From positions 1,674,001-1,738,000 of the forward strand of contig OZ271833.1 of NCBI GenBank assembly GCA_965601665.1: a stretch of 64,000 nucleotides of DNA. The letters run 5' to 3'. The notes beneath the pieces were generated by a model that made no database searches, was not told where the DNA came from, and saw only the letters and a list, made by a program, of their open reading frames with translations. Each line of letters opens with the position of its first letter. Within the stretch, counting starts at the first letter, position 1. Positions 24,037 through 32,254 of the stretch are shown piece by piece. This DNA is from JANQNX01 sp965601665. Its GTDB lineage: Bacteria; Pseudomonadota; Gammaproteobacteria; Eutrophobiales; Eutrophobiaceae. Made by a program: the position numbers and the translations under genes.

Positions 24037-24052
24037 TTATTTCTCTACACAA

Positions 24053-24292
24053 TTAAATAAGCTGCAACGCCAACCACGGTACAATATTTAACATGAGGAT
24101 AGCAATCTTGTACTGACCCAGGTATTGAAAATAGGCCAGCCCAAGTTCTTTTTCATCGACATTGAACATACTGGCATGAAGCCTGGTAATGTTGTCACGC
24201 AAGACAATCACAAAAAACGCCGCCAGCAATAACAGCACACTATTGATAATGCTGGACCAGCCCAGCAATGCAGAAACGGTTTCGGTACTCAT
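24053..24292 (-). CDS. DUF6868-like membrane protein
   Basis: A 79-residue protein with two membrane helices (about 13-32 and 58-78). The segment RLHASMFNVDEKELGLAYF followed by QYLGQYKIAIL matches what I know of the DUF6868 family. GAGGAGG lies before the ATG at 24292. It heads a three-gene minus-strand set with the secreted protein and the 61-residue membrane protein. Function unknown. Confidence 0.65.
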   Translation of the reverse strand: MSTETVSALLGWSSIINSVLLLLAAFFVIVLRDNITRLHASMFNVDEKELGLAYFQYLGQYKIAILMLNIVPWLALQLI

Positions 24293-24439
24293 GGCACGAC
24301 CTCCTCTTTACTGTATTTAACCAGTATATATCCAGTAGCCAGTTAAGATGCCCGTCCGGCCTGTGTGCCAACCGGCAGCGTGCAAAAGGAAGCCGCGAGA
24401 TAGCGCCAGTTAGCGATTGTTTAACACTGCATGCGAGCA

Positions 24440-25507
24440 TCAACCCTGTATTTCATAAAGACCCCTGGCCGAGCTGTAATCCAGTTTCGTTTCCGCGACC
24501 TGACCGTTGAGCGCCTTCGAAAAAAAATCTTTCACCACGCTATTTCCCAGCGGCTCGCCTTCGAAATAGGCATGTGAACTACTGACTTTACTTGCATCGG
24601 TAAAATTCACATACACAGCATGACTGGAATTGAGGTTATAGGGATAATGCCCAAGCCGGGCCAGTTGTTCATCGCCCGATTTCATGCGTGAGGTACGCAG
24701 CGCAAAATCGTTTTCGTTAATGGTGACATAAACCCGTTTTCGAGCCTGAATGCGGTCTACCCAGACATCATGTTCATTGTTATTGGCGTCGGCTGCGGCC
24801 AGAACAATATTATCGAAGGTCAGTCGATTGCCAGTATAAACCGAAGATAACAGCAGGTGCTTATATAAGTAATTGCCCATGCTATGTAACATCATGTTAA
24901 CGGTGAATGGACATTCCTCTTCCATGCGTTGGGTAATATAAATATTCCTATCTTCCAGGTTATTTTCGTATTTCTCTTCCGCTTCCTTATAAACGGCCAG
25001 CCTGACTTCATTATTAAAATCATTGAGGAAACCGGAAAATTTCTCCAACACGCGATCAAGCGCACCAACCGATGCCTTTGCATCGCGCTTGTCACTCTTG
25101 TAACTGGCTACGCCTTTAATACCACCGCCATTTGCCGGCCAGCTAAAAGCGACGACTTCAACATTATATGTATCAGCAAGGTTTTGCGCCCGATTCACAA
25201 CGGCTTCAAGATCGTTATTAAAACCATGTATGAACAGCAACAGGTTTTTCTTCTCCTTGCGAATCTTCCCAAGAACCTTCTTTGCCACGTAAGTGCTCGC
25301 ATAAAATTTTTTATTCTGCGCCACATCGATCTCCCTTTTCATATCGGCACTTAGCACGTCCGACAGGATCTCCAGGTTCCAGTTATTGCCGGACCGGGTA
25401 GCTTCCAGAATGCGTAACTCATTTGGTCCCTTCCTGTTGGGCCGTGCACCGACCTGATCGAAACCGGATTTCCTGTTGCTAACTTCTCGATTGGTGATAA
25501 TGAACAT
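24440..25507 (-). CDS. DUF900-type alpha/beta hydrolase
   Basis: A 355-residue cytoplasmic hydrolase. The oxyanion segment LLLFIHGFNN (89-98) and the nucleophile elbow LHSMGN (S209) follow the DUF900 branch of alpha/beta hydrolases; VLAAADANN and a later conserved His complete the likely triad. Between them is a charged helical insert (about 168-196). The ATG at 25507 is preferred since AGGAGG lies 8-13 nt upstream; ten more in-frame codons exist beyond. The substrate is unknown. No signal peptide is seen. Confidence 0.75.
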   Translation of the reverse strand: MFIITNREVSNRKSGFDQVGARPNRKGPNELRILEATRSGNNWNLEILSDVLSADMKREIDVAQNKKFYASTYVAKKVLGKIRKEKKNLLLFIHGFNNDLEAVVNRAQNLADTYNVEVVAFSWPANGGGIKGVASYKSDKRDAKASVGALDRVLEKFSGFLNDFNNEVRLAVYKEAEEKYENNLEDRNIYITQRMEEECPFTVNMMLHSMGNYLYKHLLLSSVYTGNRLTFDNIVLAAADANNNEHDVWVDRIQARKRVYVTINENDFALRTSRMKSGDEQLARLGHYPYNLNSSHAVYVNFTDASKVSSSHAYFEGEPLGNSVVKDFFSKALNGQVAETKLDYSSARGLYEIQG

Positions 25508-25602
25508 GTGTATTCCCCTCCTGGCTATGGTCTCCAACGAAAATTACACGTCACAAGAATGATTATGACGTGCAATCATTCAGCTAAAATACAATATCAA
25601 GA

Positions 25603-25713
25603 TCACCCTGTAGCAAAATCGTTGTTTACTTTTATTAGTATAAAAATAGCATTAATCAGAAGGCTCAGAACGACGATACCACCAAATAATGTTCGAGCAG
25701 TTGCCCCATTCAT
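25603..25713 (-). CDS. Very small membrane protein (36 aa)
   Basis: A 36-residue reading frame between two hydrolase genes. It starts at the ATG at 25713 with GGAAGG 5 nt upstream, and has one transmembrane helix (GGIVVLSLLINAIFILIKV, about 11-29) flanked by MNGATARTLF and NNDFATG. Composition and ribosome-binding site are what small membrane proteins show; family and function are unknown. Its short length leaves the possibility of chance. Confidence 0.4.
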   Translation of the reverse strand: MNGATARTLFGGIVVLSLLINAIFILIKVNNDFATG

Positions 25714-25776
25714 GTTGACCTTCCCAGACGCCACAGGCATAGCCGCTTAAATAGCGAAGGTGCGCTACAGCAGCCA

Positions 25777-27108
25777 TTACAACTCTTCTAAAAACTCATC
25801 GAGGTAGCGGGTCAATGAGTCAAATTGCGGATTGCTGGTCAGCCGTCTGACCACAAGGCCGCGCTCAACACAGGCCGGATAGTGTTGTCCATCGCTCATT
25901 GCACGCTCGCCGTAGCACACTTCTTGCGTACCTGCAGTATTACCCTTACAGGTGTTTTCTTTCTCTTCAGAACGAAAATATTGCGTGCAATATTTATAGT
26001 TTCCGTCCAGGCCGTAGTGCCTGTCCCGCCAGTCGAGGGTCAGCGCCATGTGCGAGTAATCGGCAACCAGGTACTCTTTGCCATGATCGTCTGCATGCGT
26101 TAATACACTGCACTGGCAAGCGGCTTTATTTTGCACAGGGGCGGTAACACACGGTTTGAACTCGGTAGCGCAGGTTTCGCCTTCTTCAGGGGGACGATAA
26201 ATCAACATGTCCGCGCGGCTGCCAAACAGACCTCGTTCGAAATATTTAATCGTCGTCGCTGAATCTATCGTGTAGTCGTTCTGCGCCAGCACGATCAAAA
26301 CGGGTATATCCACCTGCCTTCCGTTTTCCTGAACCAACTGGCGCACGTTTCTAGACAGCTTATTCACTTCCAGCACCGAGTCCACCGTCATGGATTCATA
26401 CTTCACGTAATCAGTGTCATCTAGTTTTTGAGTGGGCACCCAGTCAACGCCAAAAAATGACAGAACATTCGCCAGAATTGCAGCACCATTTGGTAATTGA
26501 AGGGCCGGGGCGAACAAGAACAAGCCTTGAACATCGCTTTCATGTTCCATTGCATAGCGCAAGCCCAAAGCGGCACCGGTTGAAAACCCGGTGATGTAAA
26601 TATCGCCATGGAAATCCTGCTTGAACTGCCGCATCGCCACATCAACCGCCTCGATCCATCCCTCATAGCTGAATTTCAGCAGGCTGGCTGGACGGGTGCC
26701 GTGGCCGGGAAGCAGCATGGATCGTGTATGAAAACAATTCCTGTTAAAGTAGGCCTCCAGATCACGCATCACCCGCGGTGAATCATACAAGCCATGGATG
26801 AGCAACATGCCTCGTTCTACTTCATGCGCACCGTTACATTTTGCTTTTTCATCCGTTGGACTATTCGCACTGACGATTTGACCTACCGTTGCTTTATATC
26901 GATCTGTAAATTGCTGGTCTTCTCGCGCCAACTCATCCCAGTTGTTTTTCAGTTTCCTTGTTGTAGTTGCTTGATATTCTGCATACGATGCCGCCGCATC
27001 GATATCGAACAGGGTGTATTCAGGCTTGCGCTCGAAGCGCTCTCCTGTTGCACAGCCGCTGGTCACAAACGCAAACAGGAATAATAGAAAATAAATGTTT
27101 AAATTCAT
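25777..27108 (-). CDS. Lipoprotein alpha/beta hydrolase
   Basis: A 443-residue lipoprotein. The signal peptide ends in a lipobox, TSGC, with C19 as the lipidated residue. The hydrolase core has LLIHGLYDSP (102-111), GFSTG with the nucleophile S176, an Asp in VLAQNDYTID and a His in ADYSHMALT. Cys-rich insertions follow (KAACQCSV, CYGERAMSDG), which suggest disulfides in the periplasm. It resembles carboxylesterases acting on small lipids, but no substrate is visible. It shares a TAATG junction with the upstream membrane gene. Confidence 0.75.
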   Translation of the reverse strand: MNLNIYFLLFLFAFVTSGCATGERFERKPEYTLFDIDAAASYAEYQATTTRKLKNNWDELAREDQQFTDRYKATVGQIVSANSPTDEKAKCNGAHEVERGMLLIHGLYDSPRVMRDLEAYFNRNCFHTRSMLLPGHGTRPASLLKFSYEGWIEAVDVAMRQFKQDFHGDIYITGFSTGAALGLRYAMEHESDVQGLFLFAPALQLPNGAAILANVLSFFGVDWVPTQKLDDTDYVKYESMTVDSVLEVNKLSRNVRQLVQENGRQVDIPVLIVLAQNDYTIDSATTIKYFERGLFGSRADMLIYRPPEEGETCATEFKPCVTAPVQNKAACQCSVLTHADDHGKEYLVADYSHMALTLDWRDRHYGLDGNYKYCTQYFRSEEKENTCKGNTAGTQEVCYGERAMSDGQHYPACVERGLVVRRLTSNPQFDSLTRYLDEFLEEL

Positions 27109-27677
27109 TAGCCCTGCTCTTCTACCTGTCGTATATGCAAAATAATGTAAGACAGCAATAAAAACAGGGCCGTATCAAAAACCAGGTTTAAAATCACCCC
27201 ACCATAGCGCATCTTATAGCCTTGATAATAGAGAAGTGAATCGACAAAATTTTCCAGGAAATCCATGAGATCGGAGTTCATCACAAGATAAAAATAATAG
27301 GCATAAGCATGCACCGCAAATAAAAGCACTACCGCGCCTTCTATAACCCAAACTGCCTGTTTATCTGACCGAATTATACGTTGAAACTTATCTGAACCAA
27401 GCACCATGCCTATTGCAGCAACCAATGTGGCAAGCGTCGTCCAGACATTATTGTTATAAGCACTTTTATTTTCCTTAAGCTGATCAATTAAGTGTATCGC
27501 CACTGTGTCACGCTTAACCTTCGCATTCGTATATTCTACTGCGTGTTTCTTATCCTGATTGCTACTTCCATTAGCTGACACTACTAGCTGCGTTATAAAG
27601 ATTATATTTATAGTTAAGTAGATGAGAACAAGAATGACAAAAGGAAATAATACGGGGTGTTCCCTCCAGTTGAACAT
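27108..27677 (-). CDS. Multi-pass membrane hypothetical protein
   Basis: A 189-residue protein with four hydrophobic helices (about 10-32, 80-97, 112-134 and 160-182) and a Lys/Asn-rich loop (about 38-72). No family recognised. Its stop (TAA) overlaps the ATG of the lipoprotein hydrolase by one base, so the two are translationally coupled. Confidence 0.6.
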   Translation of the reverse strand: MFNWREHPVLFPFVILVLIYLTINIIFITQLVVSANGSSNQDKKHAVEYTNAKVKRDTVAIHLIDQLKENKSAYNNNVWTTLATLVAAIGMVLGSDKFQRIIRSDKQAVWVIEGAVVLLFAVHAYAYYFYLVMNSDLMDFLENFVDSLLYYQGYKMRYGGVILNLVFDTALFLLLSYIILHIRQVEEQG

Positions 27678-27737
27678 ACATAACTCCTTTTTAAAATTTC
27701 ACTAATCTAAAGTCCGGATTTTTTCCTTGCCACTGGC

Positions 27738-29219
27738 TCAGGTACCGCAGAAGGTTTGCTGCACCACCTCGTGCGGCTCCGGCGGCTGCATGTAGTCATC
27801 CTTGTCCGGCTGGTATTCGTACGGCGTTTGCAACACATCATACAGTGCATGAAATACAGAGAAATCATTATTATCTTCTGCCGCACGTATAGCCTTTTCA
27901 ACCTGATGATTACGCGGGATATACACCGGGTTCACCGCCTGCATGCTGGCCTGGCGTTCCGCATCTGACACAGTTTCCAAAGACAACCGTTCACGCCAGC
28001 GAAGCAGCCAGTCATCAATCGCTTCTGGCTTAGCAAACAATGCACGTAAGGCATCATCGGCAGCAGAAACCTTGCTGCCCAGTTGCGACAGGTAATAAAA
28101 ACACAGTGTAAAATCCGCCTCGTTATCCGCCATGACATTCAGCAAGCCCATCAATAAACCGCGATCGGTGTCATCCGCGGCACCGTCAACAGCAGTAATG
28201 CCACACTTCGCCCGGAAACCGGACAACCAGGCATCGTTATAAGCACCAACGTATTTCTGTAACACGGCCTCGGCATTTTCTACCGCTGTATCTTCATCCT
28301 CATCCAGTAACGGCACCAGGCATTCCGCCAGCCGGGTCAGGTTCCAGATACCGATATCCGGCTGATTGCTATAGGCGTAACGCCCATGGTGGTCAATAGA
28401 GCTATACACCTTGTGATGATCGTAATGGTCCATAAATGCACACGGGCCATAGTCAATGGTCTCACCCGCCACCGACATGTTATCGGTATTCATGACACCG
28501 TGGATAAAACCCAGTTGCATCCATTGCGCAATCAAACGCGCCTGCCGCAACACCACCGCTTCCAGTAATCCAAGATAGGGGTTCTCTGCATAAGCCAGCT
28601 CAGGATAATTGCGCTCAATGACGTAATCCGCCAATGCCTTGATAGACGGAATATCCTGCTGCATGGCGAAATACTGGAAACTCCCAACACGGATAAAACT
28701 GGATGCCACTCGAGTGAACACCGCACCGGGCTTCACGGTTTCACGGATCACCTTCTCACCGGACAACACTGCCGCCAATGCCCGTGTGGTCGGAACACCC
28801 AGCTTGTACATTGCTTCACTCACCAGGTATTCACGTAGTACTGGGCCCAAAGCCGAACGGCCATCGCCAGCGCGTGAAAACTTCGTACGGCCACTACCTT
28901 TAAGCTGGATATCACGAGCATGACCATCGGCATGCATCAGTTCACCCAGGTAAATCGCGCGCCCATCACCTAAGCCAGGATTAAAATGACCAAACTGGTG
29001 CCCAGCATAGGCCATCGCTAAAGGCTCGCTGTTTTCATGTACTACATTGCCAGAAAAAATATCAGCAAGGCAGCTTTCTTCTTCAATGATAAGACCTAAC
29101 TCGGTAGCGAGAGCTTGGTTGTATTTTATGAGTGAAGGCGAAGTAATCGGAACTGGCTCAATCTTTTCGTAAAATCGATCACCTAAATTAAGGTATCTAT
29201 TATTAAACTCGATACTCAT
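27738..29219 (-). CDS. selO: SelO protein adenylyltransferase (YdiU/UPF0061)
   Basis: A 493-residue pseudokinase-fold enzyme that transfers AMP from ATP to Ser, Thr or Tyr of target proteins. HQFGHFNPGLGDGRAIYLGE, KGSGRTKFSRAGDGRSALGP (107-126) and the NTDNMSVAGETIDYGP region (about 250-265) with the metal-binding Asp are diagnostic of the family. Like other bacterial SelO proteins it has Cys near the C-terminus (FCGT), where eukaryotic relatives have selenocysteine. It lies upstream of the membrane/lipoprotein pair. Confidence 0.93.
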   Translation of the reverse strand: MSIEFNNRYLNLGDRFYEKIEPVPITSPSLIKYNQALATELGLIIEEESCLADIFSGNVVHENSEPLAMAYAGHQFGHFNPGLGDGRAIYLGELMHADGHARDIQLKGSGRTKFSRAGDGRSALGPVLREYLVSEAMYKLGVPTTRALAAVLSGEKVIRETVKPGAVFTRVASSFIRVGSFQYFAMQQDIPSIKALADYVIERNYPELAYAENPYLGLLEAVVLRQARLIAQWMQLGFIHGVMNTDNMSVAGETIDYGPCAFMDHYDHHKVYSSIDHHGRYAYSNQPDIGIWNLTRLAECLVPLLDEDEDTAVENAEAVLQKYVGAYNDAWLSGFRAKCGITAVDGAADDTDRGLLMGLLNVMADNEADFTLCFYYLSQLGSKVSAADDALRALFAKPEAIDDWLLRWRERLSLETVSDAERQASMQAVNPVYIPRNHQVEKAIRAAEDNNDFSVFHALYDVLQTPYEYQPDKDDYMQPPEPHEVVQQTFCGT

Positions 29220-29337
29220 GAAATATTTATTTTCTAATCCTTAAATGCTGATTGATATAAGTAATTACTGTAAATCAAAAATTAATTTTTTTATTCTCTG
29301 ATTTTTCTTTTTTTAAATATTAGCAAGCGTAAATGAC

Positions 29338-30645
29338 TTATTTGAAAGTAGCCTGGTACTGTTTTGCTATGAGAAATACATTTTCATGAATACTACCGTT
29401 TAATGTAAAAATGCGAGGTTGCTTTCTAAACTCAAAGACTCTGTACAAACTATATTGGTTTGGATTTTCTTCAGAAAATGCTACTTCATTATCCGACATA
29501 TAAAATGGTTGATACTTTCCAGAATTTGTAGTTTTCACTTCAATATAGAGTTCTTCATCTTTTTTACCGTTGAATGAACGAATATCATAACCTGCACCAT
29601 CACCTTTTTTCTTGCTTGTCCATTCGATCTCTTCTGCTAAATCAACTCGCCCCATGTGTTCTAAACGTTTTTTCTCAAATTCAATTACGAATTCTTCTCC
29701 ACGCGCACCTAACCTCTTGTTTTCTGATTCACGCTGAGAATAATCATAAACTCTTGGAGTGTACTTATGCCTAATGGCTTGAGGTTGTCTATCTGATATT
29801 TCAGGAGAATCCTCTAGCACCTCTTTCCAGTCTAAAGTTACATGTCTTATAGGTGCATCTACTAGAATTTCTTCAGTTTTGTGATTGAGGTTTTCAAAGC
29901 GAGTAGAAAGCTGAGATTGAACAACATCAAATAATAATTTTTGGTAGTTATAAGCCGGTTTATATCCTTTTATGTAAGGTAATCCTAAATCTATTAGTAT
30001 TGCGCTTATATTTTGATATTTATATTCAATTGATCCTTCACTACGATCTTCAAGATAAGGAATTAAATCTTGTCTATGATGTGACTTTACAAAATCTTCA
30101 TCTGAAAGCTCTTTATAGAGCATGTTCAAATAATCAGCTGTGATTAGCTCGCACTCTAATTTACTCCATCCGGCTCTTCCGCCCTGATGTTCCTCTTGCA
30201 ACTTCTCATCAACATTTTCATATAGTTCAAACTTCAGCAGTTCACGAGTTGCAGCGTATTTCAGTAATTCAAACAATTCATCATCTAAAAATGCATACTC
30301 GATTGTCTCTCTAATACGCTTCTGGGAAATAGAACTATATAACTCGTTATATAGAGATTCTTTACCAAGTTTAACTTCATGATGCCAAAAACCTGAGTTT
30401 TTCAGGTGAAAAAAAGGTAAATGCGGATTTGGGCTATCTACAGCAGTTTGAAGTATAGAAAATTCATTTTTATAGGCACTTATCAGTATTTCATCAAAAG
30501 AAAATTTATTATCAGTAACTTTCCCCGATTGAATTAAGTTCATCACCGCAAGTAACAAACAGACCTGATGGGGACTCGAATGTCCATCTTTGCGGTTTAC
30601 ACTTAGATTACGAAAAGCAGATAAGTAATGTGTAAGAGTCTTCAA
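29338..30645 (-). CDS. Restriction-like protein with DUF3883 nuclease domain
   Basis: A 435-residue protein in a clearly AT-richer stretch. The N-terminal part (SPHQVCLLLAVMNLIQSG, then PHLPFFHLKNSGFWH) resembles the helical domain found before HNH nucleases in McrA-like restriction enzymes. The C-terminus, GARGEEFVIEFEK, GDGAGYDIRSF and ELYIEVKTT, fits a DUF3883 domain of the PD-(D/E)xK nuclease superfamily with E, D, E and K in order. It is probably a defence nuclease, acquired horizontally. No methylase is next to it. Confidence 0.75.
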   Translation of the reverse strand: MKTLTHYLSAFRNLSVNRKDGHSSPHQVCLLLAVMNLIQSGKVTDNKFSFDEILISAYKNEFSILQTAVDSPNPHLPFFHLKNSGFWHHEVKLGKESLYNELYSSISQKRIRETIEYAFLDDELFELLKYAATRELLKFELYENVDEKLQEEHQGGRAGWSKLECELITADYLNMLYKELSDEDFVKSHHRQDLIPYLEDRSEGSIEYKYQNISAILIDLGLPYIKGYKPAYNYQKLLFDVVQSQLSTRFENLNHKTEEILVDAPIRHVTLDWKEVLEDSPEISDRQPQAIRHKYTPRVYDYSQRESENKRLGARGEEFVIEFEKKRLEHMGRVDLAEEIEWTSKKKGDGAGYDIRSFNGKKDEELYIEVKTTNSGKYQPFYMSDNEVAFSEENPNQYSLYRVFEFRKQPRIFTLNGSIHENVFLIAKQYQATFK

Positions 30646-31174
30646 ACTTACGTATGTTATTCAATATATAGAGTATGCAGTTTATGCTTTCCTCACAGAT
30701 AAACGAAATTAGTTGGAATTGGACAGAAATTACCTCACATAACTGGGTTGAGACTATTATAACTAACCCTACTTTTTTACCTTATGAATGACTTTTTTCA
30801 GTGATTATTGCGTGAAAAATGGCCTGTTACAATCTCGTCAAAATGGCATTTCTGATTAACAATTTCCGGGCCATGTCAACAGTTCTGCCGAATTTTATTC
30901 ACAAGAATTTATCCTTTTGCACTGCAACATGCTGCTGCGCGAAAAAAACGCTTTCTATCCCAAATAGAATCATACAAGTAATTGATTTTAAATAATTATT
31001 ATTGACCTGGTCAATTTTTAACCGATTTGTCACAAAGCCTTTTTTTAGCCTTTTAGATCATCTTGTGTCTACCTGATCCACAGACTTATCCACAGAAAAT
31101 GTGGATAAGAAAGGTTCGCTTTTATAGAGCAATAGCTTAACTATTTTTACTAGAATACAGGTTAAGAAAGTCAG
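30646..31174. other. 529-base AT-rich gap with DnaA-box-like motifs and a palindrome
   Basis: No gene is convincing here. It contains a 15-bp palindrome ATTGACCTGGTCAAT (31001-31015) and several DnaA-box-like motifs (30895-30903, 31074-31082, 31086-31094 and 31100-31108). It also contains the AT-rich stretch 30980-31060. The promoter of the DUF3883 gene must lie in its left part. Confidence 0.6.
30895..31109. promoter_or_regulatory. Cluster of DnaA-box-like motifs
   Basis: TTATTCACA (30895-30903) and TTATCCACA (31086-31094) match the TTATNCACA consensus exactly; TGTGGATAA (31100-31108) is a perfect box on the other strand, and TGATCCACA (31074-31082) has one mismatch. The pair at 31085-31109 forms a 10-bp inverted repeat around a 5-base spacer. 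This may be a DnaA-titration, regulatory or origin-type site. No replication gene is near. Confidence 0.45.
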
Positions 31175-31966
31175 CTAAACGATATAGCCCGAAAGGGTTA
31201 GCAATCCCTCTGTGCAGGTAGCGCGAATAGACTGTCCGCCCCGGCTTGCGCGCGCGATATCGGTGAAGTTCGTGTCTTCTATGCCTATTTCAATAATGGT
31301 CTTGCCCTGCCGGTACACCGTGTTGGCCACGTGTAGCGGCAGGTTGGTGGAACCCGACGTGCCCAGTACCAGTAGCACGTCGGTCTGTGCCGCGCGCTGT
31401 AGCGCACTCTCAAATCGGAAATACGCCTCGTCGTAACACTCGTCGAACCACAATACATGCGGCCTGGCGATGCCGCCACAGACGGGGCAAGTGAGTATTT
31501 GCTTTTCTTTATCGGTCACTGGCTGCTGCTTTTCTCTTGGCCATACGCTGTCGGGTAACGGGTAAAGCTGTGGCTGGCATTCATTGAAGCAGCGCATCTG
31601 GAAGATGTTGCCATGAACCTGGTAAGTGCGCTGTTTGGAGCTGCCGGCGCGTGGGTGCAGGTTATCCACGTTCTGGGTGATGAGCAGGAAGCGGTCCTGT
31701 AGCCTTGTTTCCAGCTCGACTAATAATTCATGGCCGCGGTTAGGTTTCGCTTGTGCACACACGCTGGCGCGATACAGGTACCATTGCCACACGTCCCACG
31801 GTTGTTGCCGGAACATCTGGTTGGTGGCCATCTCGGTCGGGTGGTATTCCTTTGCGCCCACGGTCCAGTAACCTTCCGGCCCGCGAAAAGTCGGGATACC
31901 GCTCTCGGCAGAGATACCGGCGCCAGTGATGACCGTGAGTTGTTCGTTATCGTCCAGCATGCTCAT
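31175..31966 (-). CDS. SIR2-family NAD-dependent protein deacylase
   Basis: A 263-residue sirtuin. GAGISAESGIPTFRG (15-29) binds NAD, TQNVDNLH (97-104) and the catalytic H118 (VHGN) are present, and C126, C130, C160 and C163 form the zinc site. Y63 and R66 (YLYR) sit where class III sirtuins hold the acyl carboxylate, which suggests desuccinylase or demalonylase activity beside deacetylation. The ATG at 31966 was chosen because it precedes the first conserved segment; the reading frame extends 18 residues further upstream. Confidence 0.9.
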   Translation of the reverse strand: MSMLDDNEQLTVITGAGISAESGIPTFRGPEGYWTVGAKEYHPTEMATNQMFRQQPWDVWQWYLYRASVCAQAKPNRGHELLVELETRLQDRFLLITQNVDNLHPRAGSSKQRTYQVHGNIFQMRCFNECQPQLYPLPDSVWPREKQQPVTDKEKQILTCPVCGGIARPHVLWFDECYDEAYFRFESALQRAAQTDVLLVLGTSGSTNLPLHVANTVYRQGKTIIEIGIEDTNFTDIARASRGGQSIRATCTEGLLTLSGYIV

Positions 31967-32045
31967 GCGTTGCTTTTTTTCGTGTGGGTGCTTACTTCGA
32001 TTTTGTCGCTGTCTCGGCAAGGCTGCAAGTGCGATCGCCGGGCAA

Positions 32046-32069
32046 TAAAAAACCTCCGCGAGGGAGGTT
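32046..32069 (-). terminator. Rho-independent terminator after the 50-residue gene
   Basis: A 7-bp stem (AACCTCC, 32051-32057, with GGAGGTT, 32063-32069) and, on the minus strand, a run of six T (A-run at 32047-32052). It lies 33 nt downstream of the small gene at 32102-32254 and ends its transcript. Confidence 0.85.
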
Positions 32070-32101
32070 TCTTATCCAGGAGAACTCCTGATTGGCAAAG
32101 A

Positions 32102-32254
32102 TTACTTTTCTTCTTCTTCGTTACCCTCTTCCTCGAGGGTGACTTCTACATCCACAAGCTCGATGGTTGTTGCGTTGTCATCATGAGAAGATTCTTTACG
32201 AAACGTCACTGGAATACATGACGCTGAACCTGGTCGAGAAAACGTGTTGCGCAT
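32102..32254 (-). CDS. Small acidic hypothetical protein (50 aa)
   Basis: A 50-residue protein with a basic N-terminus (MRNTFSRPGSASCIPVTFRK) and a strongly acidic C-terminus (VTLEEEGNEEEEK). GGAGGA lies 6 nt before the ATG at 32254, and a strong terminator follows the TAA. Together these mark an independent, small transcription unit between the sirtuin and the GGDEF gene. No family recognised. A single Cys is at position 13. It is likely real, because both start and stop signals are unusually good. Confidence 0.65.
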   Translation of the reverse strand: MRNTFSRPGSASCIPVTFRKESSHDDNATTIELVDVEVTLEEEGNEEEEK

